Source: Pedobacter sp. SYSU D00535
Lineage (GTDB): Bacteria; Bacteroidota; Bacteroidia; Sphingobacteriales; Sphingobacteriaceae
NCBI RefSeq assembly: GCF_017355855.1
Contig: NZ_JAFEWD010000006.1
Location: 167,657-231,656, forward strand
Direction: 5' to 3'
DNA: 64,000 nucleotides
Within the stretch, counting starts at the first letter, position 1. Every line of letters starts with the position of its first letter. Shown piece after piece: positions 9,471 to 17,704 of the stretch. The notes beneath the pieces were generated by a model. It was not told the DNA's origin. It saw only the letters and a program-made list of their open reading frames with translations, and searched no databases. A program made the translations under genes and the position numbers.

Positions 9471-9976
9471 AGATATTTTTAATTGGCTTTATGGGTTGCG
9501 GTAAGACAACCCTGGGAAAGAAGTTAGCATCTAAAATGGACTACGCGTTTATTGACGTGGACAAAGAGTTTGAGAACCAGACGGGGACAACAATAGCAGC
9601 GTATTTTGCCGCTCATGGCGAAGACGGATTCAGAAGGAAAGAAAGTGAAGTGCTGCAACAAACAGACTATCCGGAAAAGTCTATAATTGCCACTGGGGGA
9701 GGAGCTCCCTGTTTCTTTGACAATATGGATTGGATGAATAAAAACGGGTTAACCCTCTATCTTTCGCTGAGCCCGAAAGCATTGGCAAGCCGATTGGAAG
9801 GAGCAGCAGAAGAGCGTCCGCTGATCAAAGGCCTTAAAGGACAACAACTGGAAGATTTCATAGCAGGAAAACTGGCTGAACGAGAGGCCTACTATAACAA
9901 AGCAGAACTGGTGATTGCCGGACTAAATCAAACGCCTGAGAAGGTGGCGCAGATTGTCGAACCTTATCTCAAATAA
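9467..9976 (+). CDS. aroK: Shikimate kinase
   Basis: Phosphorylates shikimate at O3 with ATP, step five of chorismate synthesis. The 169-residue length is typical. P-loop GFMGCGKTT lies at residues 7-15, the shikimate-binding Asp in FIDVDKEFE near 32, and FRRKESEVL then IATGGGAP near 60-80, with the lid Arg in EERPLIKG near 120. The start is TTG 9467, overlapping the DinB stop by four bases; no better start exists. The last 13 bases overlap the convergent PRTase gene. Confidence 0.93.
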   Translation: MKIFLIGFMGCGKTTLGKKLASKMDYAFIDVDKEFENQTGTTIAAYFAAHGEDGFRRKESEVLQQTDYPEKSIIATGGGAPCFFDNMDWMNKNGLTLYLSLSPKALASRLEGAAEERPLIKGLKGQQLEDFIAGKLAEREAYYNKAELVIAGLNQTPEKVAQIVEPYLK

Positions 9977-10473
9977 ACTGCGTCTTCCGTTTCGTTGCCG
10001 TCAAGCAACACGTCTACATGCTCCTTGATCACCGTGGCCAGCTCCAAGCCGGTAAAGTCGGGCGTGAGGGGGAAGATGCGATGGCTGCGGTTTACCAACA
10101 CCGCCGTTCTGAGCTTTTTAAGCGGAATATCAAGAAATACCCCAAGGCCATAGGCTAAAGTTCTCCCGCTGTTTAGGACATCATCTACCAGTACCACTAC
10201 TTTGCCGGTACATTCATCTACGTTGATGTCGGTTTTTGCCTGAAAGCTTGACACGTGCTTGTTGATTTCAATCTTCATCAAAAGCACATTTATTCCTGAG
10301 ATTTGCTCTATCTCCCGCTTCAACCTTTCAGCTAATATAAAACCGTAATCGGCGATACCTGCCAGCACAATACTTTCTTCATCGAGATTATCTTCCCAGA
10401 TCTGATAAGCGATCCGGGTTATTTTCTGTTGAATTTGCACTCTATCAAGAATCAGTATCTTTCTGTCAGGCAT
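9964..10473 (-). CDS. PRTase-family protein (PyrR/Hpt-like)
   Basis: Type I phosphoribosyltransferase fold of 169 residues. The PRPP-binding motif VVVLVDDVLNSGRT lies near residues 92-105, with an N-terminal flexible region and the IADYGFILAERLKREIE (17 residues) helix. This resembles PyrR and hypoxanthine PRTases. In Bacteroidota without an attenuator-regulated pyr operon beside it, an exact substrate cannot be named. It is convergent with aroK (13-base overlap of the 3' ends). Whether it is the uracil-sensing PyrR or a salvage enzyme is open. Confidence 0.8.
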   Translation of the reverse strand: MPDRKILILDRVQIQQKITRIAYQIWEDNLDEESIVLAGIADYGFILAERLKREIEQISGINVLLMKIEINKHVSSFQAKTDINVDECTGKVVVLVDDVLNSGRTLAYGLGVFLDIPLKKLRTAVLVNRSHRIFPLTPDFTGLELATVIKEHVDVLLDGNETEDAVYLR

Positions 10474-10524
10474 CCTTAAAACTAATTTTGGTTGAAAATA
10501 GATATTTCAGTTGAAATACAAAAT

Positions 10525-10917
10525 CTATTGATACGGGAAGAAAACAAAATTGGCTCCCTGGGGAACAACCACAAAAAGGCACATAAAGTCGTCAGGACTT
10601 TTGAAGTGCTTGATAAAGCGCTCTTTCTTTTCCTGGTGGATAATCCCCCGTTCTACAAATTCCTCGAAAGTGGATGCTTGAATTGTCCAGGAAGTATTGA
10701 GGTCTTTATGATCCAGGATTACTTCCCCAATTGCCACCTGATGTTGATGGGCAATGAAAATGGGGTAAGCAGACAAACCTTCCACCATAATTTCAGTAGC
10801 TACCTCTTTTATAGACTCCGAGTACAGTTTAAGGTCTCTTTCAAGACTCTTAAGCGGGCTCTCTTTTTTAGGATCCTGCCCGTCTTCCGATTGATTAATT
10901 AGATCTTGTAATTCCAT
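10525..10917 (-). CDS. Conserved hypothetical protein, 130 aa
   Basis: No family recognised. The protein is acidic at the start (MELQDLINQSEDGQDPKKES), then a compact alpha/beta-looking domain with KLYSESIKEVATEIM, a hydrophobic YPIFIAHQHQ strand and a C-terminal LFVVVPQGANFVFFPY. No signal peptide, cysteine cluster or membrane segment, so probably cytosolic. It lies six bases downstream of rlmD on the same strand and is likely cotranscribed. An equally long ORF on the opposite strand overlaps it and was judged the shadow, because this one has the operon position and normal amino-acid composition. Confidence 0.65.
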   Translation of the reverse strand: MELQDLINQSEDGQDPKKESPLKSLERDLKLYSESIKEVATEIMVEGLSAYPIFIAHQHQVAIGEVILDHKDLNTSWTIQASTFEEFVERGIIHQEKKERFIKHFKSPDDFMCLFVVVPQGANFVFFPYQ

Positions 10918-10923
10918 AAATCC

Positions 10924-12357
10924 CTATTCGCCGTCTAATGTTCCTGTTTGATCCTTCAGTTCCAGCAACACTACATTCTCAACGTGCTGAGTATGCGGGA
11001 ACATATCAACAGGCCTTATTCTTTTTACCTCGTACTTTTCGTTTAGCAGAGCAATATCCCGCGCCTGCGTAGCCGCATTACAACTTACGTACACAATTTT
11101 TGGAGCTTCTATCTCCAGCAGACGGGCTACCACATCGGCATGCATACCTGCCCTCGGCGGATCGGTTATCACCACATCTGGCTTGCCATGCTCTTTTACG
11201 AAATCGGCAGTCAGAATATCTTTCATATCTCCCGCATAAAACTTCGTATTGTCAATATTATTTATGCCCGAGTTGATTTTAGCATCTTCAATTGCTGTCG
11301 GCACGTATTCAACCCCTACAACTTCTTTTACGTGTTTTGCAACAAAGTTGGCGATGGTGCCAGCGCCCGTATATAAGTCGTAGACCAATTCGTCACCTTT
11401 GAAGTCTGCAAACTGCCGGGTGATCATGTATAACTCATGTGCTTGTAGCGAGTTCGTTTGGTAAAAAGATTTGGGACCAATTTTGAAAGTAAGGCCTTCC
11501 ATCTCTTCAAAGATGTAATCCCTGCCCGCAAATACTTCAATCTCCTGATCAAAAATGGTGTCGTTCTTTTTTTGGTTAATAATGTACAGGAGGGAAGTAA
11601 CCGCCGGGAAGCGTTCCTGGATAAATCTCATCACTTTCTCCACCTGTCCTTCTTCAGGATAAGCAAACACGACGATCACCATCAGTTCGCCGGTAGTGCT
11701 GGTCCGAATAATGAGATTTCGTAAAGCACCTTCGTGAGCGCGCAGGTCGTAAAAAGAAATGTTTTGCTCGAGGGCAAAATCCCTCACACTATTCCTTATC
11801 TCGTTGGAAGGATTGCTTTGGAGGTAGCAGGTTTCAATATTCAGGATTTTATCGAAACGAAGTGGCACGTGGAAGCCCAGCGCATTCATCTGATGATCTT
11901 CAGTAGACTGCATGTCCTGATCGGTTAACCAGCGCTTATTCGAGAATGTATATTCAAGTTTGTTGCGGTAATATCTGGTTTCAAATGAAGGTAAGATCGG
12001 CTCTATACCGGAGGTATCTACTTTCCCCAGTCGTTCCAGCGCATTAGTAACACTCTTTTGTTTATAAAGCATTTGCGCATCATAAGTCATGTGCTGCCAC
12101 TTACAGCCACCACAAACACCAAAATGAGGACAAAAGGGCTCTGTCCGGTGCTCCGAAGGCTTCAGCAGCTCCGTAACCTTCGCCTCCGCAAAATTCTTTT
12201 TCTTACGCAGCAGTTCAACATTTACCACATCACCGGGAACGGCTTTCTCGATGAAAAGCACCAGCTCTTCTGATTTTCCTACTCCTTTTCCCTCTTCTGC
12301 TATATCGATAACGCTAATATTCTGTAAATGCTTTTTATCTGCCGGAATTCTCTTCAT
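10924..12357 (-). CDS. rlmD: 23S rRNA (uracil-5-)-methyltransferase RlmD (RumA/TrmA family)
   Basis: SAM-dependent RNA m5U methyltransferase of 477 residues. It begins with a TRAM-like beta barrel (IAEEGKGVGKSEELVLFIE), then the 4Fe-4S cluster cysteines in CPHFGVCGGCKWQH near residue 80 (fourth Cys further on), and the Rossmann methyltransferase domain: YDLYTGAGTIANF near 325, ITDPPRAGMH near 395 and the catalytic YVSCNAATQARD near 425. Whether the substrate is U1939 or another uridine of 23S rRNA cannot be read from sequence. A perfect TAATTTTG box (12372-12365) ends seven bases before the ATG, so the mRNA may be leaderless. Confidence 0.9.
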   Translation of the reverse strand: MKRIPADKKHLQNISVIDIAEEGKGVGKSEELVLFIEKAVPGDVVNVELLRKKKNFAEAKVTELLKPSEHRTEPFCPHFGVCGGCKWQHMTYDAQMLYKQKSVTNALERLGKVDTSGIEPILPSFETRYYRNKLEYTFSNKRWLTDQDMQSTEDHQMNALGFHVPLRFDKILNIETCYLQSNPSNEIRNSVRDFALEQNISFYDLRAHEGALRNLIIRTSTTGELMVIVVFAYPEEGQVEKVMRFIQERFPAVTSLLYIINQKKNDTIFDQEIEVFAGRDYIFEEMEGLTFKIGPKSFYQTNSLQAHELYMITRQFADFKGDELVYDLYTGAGTIANFVAKHVKEVVGVEYVPTAIEDAKINSGINNIDNTKFYAGDMKDILTADFVKEHGKPDVVITDPPRAGMHADVVARLLEIEAPKIVYVSCNAATQARDIALLNEKYEVKRIRPVDMFPHTQHVENVVLLELKDQTGTLDGE

Positions 12358-12364
12358 TTGCCGG

Positions 12365-12372
12365 CAAAATTA
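12365..12372 (-). promoter_or_regulatory. -7 promoter box of rlmD
   Basis: TAATTTTG on the minus strand with only seven bases between its end and ATG 12357. This places the expected transcription start at or next to the start codon. Confidence 0.5.
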
Positions 12373-12447
12373 AGGTAAATTTTAATGAGAATTCTTTGTT
12401 TTTTGTCTGATTAATCTGCTCTCCACCGCTTTTTCTTGAGCACTCCG

Positions 12448-12555
12448 CTAGCAAAAGAAACGCAGGATGGCAGAAAGAAAACCAGTGATATGGAAGTTCA
12501 TACAATCGAATGTTTCTTCGATTTTGTCTGAAAAGTCTGCTAGTTCTCTGTTCAT
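12448..12555 (-). CDS. Putative 35-aa small protein with strong ribosome binding site
   Basis: Short ORF reading MNRELADFSDKIEETFDC at the start and ending in GFLSAILRFFC. It is preceded by AAGGAGG eight bases before ATG 12555, a near-perfect Shine-Dalgarno site, which is unusual in Bacteroidota and stronger than at any neighbouring gene I looked at. The first half is acidic and hydrophilic, the second half hydrophobic, as in a small membrane-associated peptide. It lies downstream of tetR on the same strand, just past a 26-base palindrome (12589-12614) that could control it. No known family recognised; the coding status rests on the ribosome binding site and context. Confidence 0.4.
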   Translation of the reverse strand: MNRELADFSDKIEETFDCMNFHITGFLSAILRFFC

Positions 12556-12588
12556 GATGGTTTCCTCCTTATCTCTTAATAACAGATT

Positions 12589-12614
12589 TTATACCAAAAA
12601 CTTATTTGGTATAA
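12589..12614. promoter_or_regulatory. 26-bp perfect palindrome, candidate TetR operator or terminator
   Basis: TTATACCAAA, six-base spacer AACTTA, TTTGGTATAA: perfect 10-base arms. It sits 20 bases after the tetR stop and 34 bases before the ATG of the 35-codon ORF. The size and symmetry suit a TetR-type operator, which would place the small ORF under TetR control. The AT-rich stem without a T-run makes a terminator less likely. Confidence 0.5.
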
Positions 12615-12633
12615 GGGTTTAAGGAGAAAAACG

Positions 12634-13209
12634 CTAGATGGCTGCCTTTACCAGGTAGGGTAGGATATCTTTATGGAAGCTCACGAAGTTCTTCCGCACG
12701 TCGGATTCGCTCACGGAAGTAAAGGCAAAAGAAAAGACGATGCTTTTGCTGGCTTTAATGAGGAAGCTTAGCTTGTCGATACTTATAGCCTCGACCTTGT
12801 ACAAGTGCGTCTCCAGAAAGGATTGAATCAGCAAGGCCTCAAGATCGTCGGATAGAATCTTAAGGAACTCCTGCGAATTGGTGTTTTCGCGGATGAAGTC
12901 CCAGCCGATGAACTCATTACAAACGGCGTAAGAGAGACGGCTCGTTTTCAGGATGAGGTTACTCAGATAAATCTCTTTATTGGTTTCCTCGTTGGTGTTT
13001 TCGATAATTTCATTAACACTGATGCGAATATAATCCATCAGGATTGTATGAAGCAGTACCTCCTTGCTATCAAAATACTTGTAAATGGTCGCCTTGGCAA
13101 TTTTCGCTTTTTTGGCGATTTCATTCACACTTGTTTTATGGTAGCCGTACTTTCTGAAAAGCTCCTGTGCTGCCCGGATAATACTCTCTCTTATTTTATC
13201 CACTTCCAT
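12634..13209 (-). CDS. TetR/AcrR family transcriptional regulator
   Basis: A 191-residue regulator. The N-terminal helix-turn-helix spans residues ~8-55: IIRAAQELFRKYGYHKTSVN then EIAKKAKIAKATIYKYFDSK, the classic TetR pattern. The C-terminal ligand domain is not assignable. It begins three bases after the stop of the Rieske-like lipoprotein gene and is the last annotated gene of the run pheS / lipoprotein / tetR before the 26-base palindrome. Ligand and targets are unknown; the palindrome right behind it is the natural candidate site. Confidence 0.88.
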   Translation of the reverse strand: MEVDKIRESIIRAAQELFRKYGYHKTSVNEIAKKAKIAKATIYKYFDSKEVLLHTILMDYIRISVNEIIENTNEETNKEIYLSNLILKTSRLSYAVCNEFIGWDFIRENTNSQEFLKILSDDLEALLIQSFLETHLYKVEAISIDKLSFLIKASKSIVFSFAFTSVSESDVRKNFVSFHKDILPYLVKAAI

Positions 13210-13212
13210 AGG

Positions 13213-13632
13213 CTAGTTTGTTACGTGCAATTGAGAGTTATTACTGATGCTGACACTGTACTGCTTCAAAGGTCGTTTTGCTGGTGCCTTAACCGGTGCT
13301 CCGTCAAACAGGGAAAATTTTGCACCACTGCATGGATCGGTGACTGTCAGGTTAGGATTGTCCAGGGTGACTGCACAACGCTGTTCGGGATTTACAGAGC
13401 TGCAACGGTCGTAGGCCACGATGGCTCCGTCTGCCCTCTTGTAAAGGATGAGACCTGCTACCCCATATCCGTTAATTACTACTGCTCCACCCGCGCTGTT
13501 GAGGGCACTAAGGCTCGGATTCTGCAAAAAAGCGCTGAAATTAACCGGAACATCGGGGATTCTTCCCTCGTCATCTTTGCTACAGGCGGAAAATACGAGT
13601 ACCGAGAATAAGAGCAGTGTGATATATTTCAT
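13213..13632 (-). CDS. Lipoprotein with Rieske-like fold but no ligand histidines
   Basis: A 139-residue exported lipoprotein: signal LLLFSVLVFSAC with lipobox Cys17. The rest resembles the small Rieske-domain lipoproteins of Bacteroidota (GYGVAGLILYKRADGAIVAY near 55-74, then DRCSS, RCAVTL, DPCSGAKF). A true Rieske centre needs two Cys and two His. Here only Cys77, Cys86 and Cys101 occur at these places and the single His lies near the C-terminus, so a standard 2Fe-2S site cannot form. The start is two bases after the pheS stop and the stop three bases before tetR, so it is cotranscribed with both. Family assignment is moderate; function unknown. Confidence 0.7.
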   Translation of the reverse strand: MKYITLLLFSVLVFSACSKDDEGRIPDVPVNFSAFLQNPSLSALNSAGGAVVINGYGVAGLILYKRADGAIVAYDRCSSVNPEQRCAVTLDNPNLTVTDPCSGAKFSLFDGAPVKAPAKRPLKQYSVSISNNSQLHVTN

Positions 13633-13634
13633 TA

Positions 13635-14669
13635 TCAGATTAATTCAGATTGGAATTGCTTCAAGAAGCGAATGTCGTTCTCTGAAAATAAACGTAAATC
13701 CTTGATCTGATATTTTAAGTTGGTGATTCGTTCTATTCCCATTCCGAAAGCGAAACCGGTGTATTTCTTACTATCGATGCCGCAGTTTTCCAACACATTC
13801 GGATCCACCATGCCACAGCCTAAGATCTCCACCCAACCGCTACCTTTACACATCTGGCAACCTGCGCCTTTGCAAATAGAACAGGAAATATCCATTTCAG
13901 CAGAAGGTTCTGTAAATGGGAAGTAGGAAGGACGGAATCTTACTTTTGTCCCCTCGCCGTAGAGTTCCTGCACGAAATAAAATAAGGTCTGCTTCAGATC
14001 CGCGAAAGAAACGTTTTCATCTACATACAAGCCTTCCACCTGGTGGAAGAAGCAATGCGCCCTTGCAGAGATCGCCTCGTTCCGGTAAACCCGTCCTGGC
14101 ATAATTGCACGGAACGGTGGCTTACCATTTTCCATCATCCGCACCTGAACAGAGGAAGTGTGCGTACGTAAAGCGATATCGCCGTTTTCTGCATCCTTCT
14201 TGATGAAGAAGGTATCCTGCATGTCTCTTGCCGGATGCTCTTCCGGAAAGTTAAGGGCAGAGAAGTTATGCCAGTCGTCTTCGATCTCGGGTCCTTCGGC
14301 TACGGTAAAGCCCAGTTTTTTAAAGATCTCGATAATCTCTTTCCTCACTAACGACAGCGGATGTCTTGAACCGATCTCAAAGCCTTCCCCGGGAAGGGTA
14401 AGATCCAGCTGCGGACCGCTGTTCTGCGCCCCTGATTCAAATTGTTCTTTGTAGGATTGATGCTTCTCCTCTGCAAGCTTTTTAAACTCGTTCAGCACTT
14501 TCCCCAATACCCGTTTTTCTTCAGGAGATACTGTTTTGAATTCGTCAAAAAGATCTTTAATAATGCCCTTCGTGCCCAGGAACTTAATCCTGAATGCCTC
14601 TAGCTCATCAGCACTTTTAGGTTCAAAAGCATTTATTTCTGAAGTATACTGAGATAATTTTTCTTGCAT
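13635..14669 (-). CDS. pheS: Phenylalanine-tRNA ligase alpha subunit
   Basis: Catalytic subunit of the alpha2beta2 synthetase that charges tRNA-Phe; cytoplasmic. An N-terminal coiled coil (~1-90) is followed by class II motifs: motif 2 in MPGRVYRNEAISARAHCFFHQ region near 190-210 and motif 3 GFAFGMGIERI near 315. A four-cysteine insert (SCSICKGAGCQMCKGSG) near residue 260 looks like a small zinc knuckle, as in many bacterial PheS. The frame is open upstream to 14732, but ATG 14669 (MQEKLSQYTSEINAF) matches the family start, and a near-consensus promoter box TAATTTCG lies at 14725-14718. pheT is not adjacent. Confidence 0.94.
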   Translation of the reverse strand: MQEKLSQYTSEINAFEPKSADELEAFRIKFLGTKGIIKDLFDEFKTVSPEEKRVLGKVLNEFKKLAEEKHQSYKEQFESGAQNSGPQLDLTLPGEGFEIGSRHPLSLVRKEIIEIFKKLGFTVAEGPEIEDDWHNFSALNFPEEHPARDMQDTFFIKKDAENGDIALRTHTSSVQVRMMENGKPPFRAIMPGRVYRNEAISARAHCFFHQVEGLYVDENVSFADLKQTLFYFVQELYGEGTKVRFRPSYFPFTEPSAEMDISCSICKGAGCQMCKGSGWVEILGCGMVDPNVLENCGIDSKKYTGFAFGMGIERITNLKYQIKDLRLFSENDIRFLKQFQSELI

Positions 14670-15085
14670 GGATATTTGTGTTTCTAGATCCCTTGTCAAG
14701 GTCGCGACAATATTCCGCGAAATTAGGAACAATTAATAAAATTATTGGCCTCTTCTTTAAATTACTCCCACTTTCCACCCAATCATTCAAGAGGTTCTAA
14801 GGGCCTGATCGGAATGCTGCCCGTACTTACGGCTATTCTAATGCTTTAAGCTGCTTCAAGAACGCTGCAATATTTTGAACTATTCTTCCCCACCCACCAC
14901 AATCATCCCCCAAAGCTGATTAGTTGGTTATCACTCAATTGATCCAGCTTCTTCGATGTCTGTAAGCTTTTTTATCGAATCCACAGACTTTCCTCGCTTC
15001 GATAGAAAACTCTTTATAACACATTATAGTTGTTTGACGTTAAAACATTTTATAGAGAAATACTTTTTTAGGGTAACTGCATTTG
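14670..15085. other. Intergenic stretch without recognised gene
   Basis: About 415 bases between divergent pheS and the DUF5686 gene. It holds the pheS promoter box (14725-14718) and presumably the DUF5686 promoter. No tRNA cloverleaf, strong hairpin terminator or convincing small ORF was seen on either strand. Confidence 0.5.
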
Positions 15086-17518
15086 ATGGTCAAACACCTA
15101 ATTGTTTTTTTACTAACCATTTCTTACGCTTTTTCGCAGGAGAGTTTCGAAGTATCAGGGAGAATTTCTGATATGAAGGGGGATGCTGTGCCCTTTGCGT
15201 CTGTATATGTTAAGTACAGTTCCCTAAGTACCATGGCAAATGAACACGGGTATTATTACCTCCGGCTGCCCAAAGGTACACATACGCTGGCTTTTCGTTA
15301 CGTTGGGTATAAGCAGGAGGAGCGACTGGTTCAACTAGATACCAGTGCCGTACTGGATGTCAGAATGGCTCCGGATGTCTATGAACTTAAGGAGGTGAAC
15401 ATCGGGAAGAAGGGAGACCCTTCTTACAAGATGATAAGAAACGTTATTACGAACCGCAAATATTTGAGAGAGTTTCCATCTTACACCTGCGATGTATACA
15501 CAAAGGGGGTGCAAAAGCTGATCAAGGCACCTAAAAAGATGTTAGGACAAGATGTTGCCAGCACCTTGAAACTGGACTCTAACCGGCGGGGCATTATCTA
15601 TCAGTCAGAAACAAAATCGCAGTTCTACTTCCAATACCCCGAGCTGAAGGAGATTATGCTCGCCTCAAAAGTGGCGGGCGACAGGGAGGGGTTTAGTTTC
15701 AACCGCGCCCTTGATCTGCAGGTTAATTTGTATCACAACCTCATCCAGTGGAAGGCCTGGGGCAATCAAAGTTTCGTTTCGCCGGTAGCCGACAATGCTT
15801 TCAGCTTTTATACTTACCAACTCATCGGCTCGAGTACGATTAGCGGCCATCTTATCCACAAGATCAAAATCACCCCTAAGTCCAGATTTGATCCGGCTTT
15901 TACAGGCTATATTTATTTAGTGGGGGACGACTGGCGCATTTACAGTGTCGATCTCACCCTGACGAAAGATGCCCGGATTAATTTTGTAGATACCTTACAG
16001 ATAAGTCAGCAATTCAGTTTAGTGGACAGCACACACTGGCTGCCTTCGGATATCACCTTTCGGTTTAAGGGGAAAGTGTTAGGATTCGAGTTTGCGGGTT
16101 ACTATACGGGTCTTTACAGTAATTATAATACAAATCCAAAATTTCCCGAGGGCTTGTTTAATCAGGCGATCATGGAAATTCCCCGGGATGTAAATCAAAA
16201 AGACAGCGAATGGTGGTCGCTTAATCGTCCAATCCCCCTTACCGATGAGGAGGAGTGGAACTACCGGGTGAAGGACAGTCTGGAGCAAAAAACGCAGTCG
16301 AAAGTTTATCTCGACTCGGTGCAGAAAGAGCGGAATAAGTTTAAACCCGTCAGATTTGCCACCACCGGTTATACGCTTAATAATTTTGCTAAGAAGAGTT
16401 ACTGGTATTTTTATCCCCTTAACAATACGCTCTTCTATAACCCGAATGATAAGTGGGGCTTCGACTTTCGCACCTATTACAATAAGCAGTACGGCTACAA
16501 GAGATCGTTGGAATTTGAGCCCAATATCCGTTACAGTTCCGGGAAGAAATCGCTTAATATGAATGCCGAACTGACTTATCGTACCGACACGTTACGCCAT
16601 CAAAGTTTTACTTTACGTGGAGGAAGTGACTTCCTGAACTTGAATAATCGGGGCACCATCAACTTGTTTTACAATACCCTAACGTCCCTGTTTGAGGGTA
16701 AAAACTATTTGATGCTCTATAAATCCAACTTTGCTTCCTTCAGCGCTCAAACCGAATTGTGGGATGGCTTTCTAATTACGGGCGGAGTAGAAGCTGCCCG
16801 GCGGTTTCCACTTCGAAACAGTGCCAATAATCCCATATTCGCTAACGCTATTCGGAATTTGTATAATGAGGACCTTGCCTCAGACCTTGCCAACGAGTTG
16901 TTTCCGGTGAACAACGCTTTCAGTGTAGAGACAAAGCTTTCCTATACCTACGGTCAACGATACACCCGCCGGCCGGATGGCAAGATCTACGAAGCGCCCC
17001 GTTTCCCAACCCTTAAAGTAACCTATCGAAAAGGAATTCCCGGACCGTTCAGGTCAGTAGTGAATTACGATTTCGTTTCTGCGGATTTATATCAGGATAA
17101 GATTAAGACCGGTTTGTTGGGTTATAGCTCCTTTTATTTATCCACCGGCAAATTTTTAAATACAAGGTCTTTGTTCTATCCCGATATCAGACACTTCTCC
17201 GGAAATCAAACAGCCGTTTATAACCCCATCTTTCCCAACTTCCACTTCCTTGATTATTACTCTTATGCTACGGATCAGCGGTATTACGAAGCTCATTACG
17301 AGCATAATTTTTCAGGCATGTTTTTGAAGCGGATTCCTTTGATCCGAAAACTGAAACTGGAAGAGATTATCGGTGGAGCTTATCTTACCCAGCCACAAAT
17401 AGATTACAAGGAGGCTTATATCGGCTTCCAACGTTTGGTTTTCAGGTTCGACTATGGATTTTCCTGGCAACCGGGAAACAGGGTGACCCATACCTATCGC
17501 CTGTTCTACGGTTTTTGA
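15086..17518 (+). CDS. DUF5686 outer-membrane protein with carboxypeptidase-like regulatory domain
   Basis: About 810 residues. A signal peptide (LIVFLLTISYAFSQ) is cleaved near residue 17. Residues ~20-100 form a carboxypeptidase-regulatory-like Ig domain (VSGRISDMKGDAVPFASVYV to LAFRYVGYKQEE). Most of the rest is the DUF5686 region, which alternates polar and aromatic residues as in a large beta-barrel and ends in an aromatic TYRLFYGF, the usual barrel C-terminal signal. It is common in Bacteroidota, probably an outer-membrane channel or assembly factor; function not established. A TTG one codon upstream exists, but ATG 15086 is preferred. It is followed 186 bases later by a porin gene. Confidence 0.82.
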   Translation: MVKHLIVFLLTISYAFSQESFEVSGRISDMKGDAVPFASVYVKYSSLSTMANEHGYYYLRLPKGTHTLAFRYVGYKQEERLVQLDTSAVLDVRMAPDVYELKEVNIGKKGDPSYKMIRNVITNRKYLREFPSYTCDVYTKGVQKLIKAPKKMLGQDVASTLKLDSNRRGIIYQSETKSQFYFQYPELKEIMLASKVAGDREGFSFNRALDLQVNLYHNLIQWKAWGNQSFVSPVADNAFSFYTYQLIGSSTISGHLIHKIKITPKSRFDPAFTGYIYLVGDDWRIYSVDLTLTKDARINFVDTLQISQQFSLVDSTHWLPSDITFRFKGKVLGFEFAGYYTGLYSNYNTNPKFPEGLFNQAIMEIPRDVNQKDSEWWSLNRPIPLTDEEEWNYRVKDSLEQKTQSKVYLDSVQKERNKFKPVRFATTGYTLNNFAKKSYWYFYPLNNTLFYNPNDKWGFDFRTYYNKQYGYKRSLEFEPNIRYSSGKKSLNMNAELTYRTDTLRHQSFTLRGGSDFLNLNNRGTINLFYNTLTSLFEGKNYLMLYKSNFASFSAQTELWDGFLITGGVEAARRFPLRNSANNPIFANAIRNLYNEDLASDLANELFPVNNAFSVETKLSYTYGQRYTRRPDGKIYEAPRFPTLKVTYRKGIPGPFRSVVNYDFVSADLYQDKIKTGLLGYSSFYLSTGKFLNTRSLFYPDIRHFSGNQTAVYNPIFPNFHFLDYYSYATDQRYYEAHYEHNFSGMFLKRIPLIRKLKLEEIIGGAYLTQPQIDYKEAYIGFQRLVFRFDYGFSWQPGNRVTHTYRLFYGF

Positions 17519-17704
17519 CATTTTCTATAGCTATTTTGTCTGATTCCTTTTCTGAATTACCCTGAAAGTACTGAAAGTTATCCTGAAATTGTCTTGATGT
17601 TAAGAATTTGTTAAGCCAAGGTGATCCTTTCGTTAAAACTATGTTTTTGTTCATCTCAAATTTATTTTAAGTTAATACGAATAGTAATTTCGCGGCTTCA
17701 AATT

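Noticed and set aside
10492..10902. 136-codon plus-strand ORF opposite the 130-aa hypothetical gene
   Set aside because: It is Phe/Cys/His-rich shadow-like sequence with no matching operon; the minus-strand gene is six bases from rlmD and has normal composition.
14670..15085. Search for a tRNA or riboswitch upstream of pheS
   Set aside because: No cloverleaf, T-box-like specifier hairpin or terminator was found in this 415-base gap.
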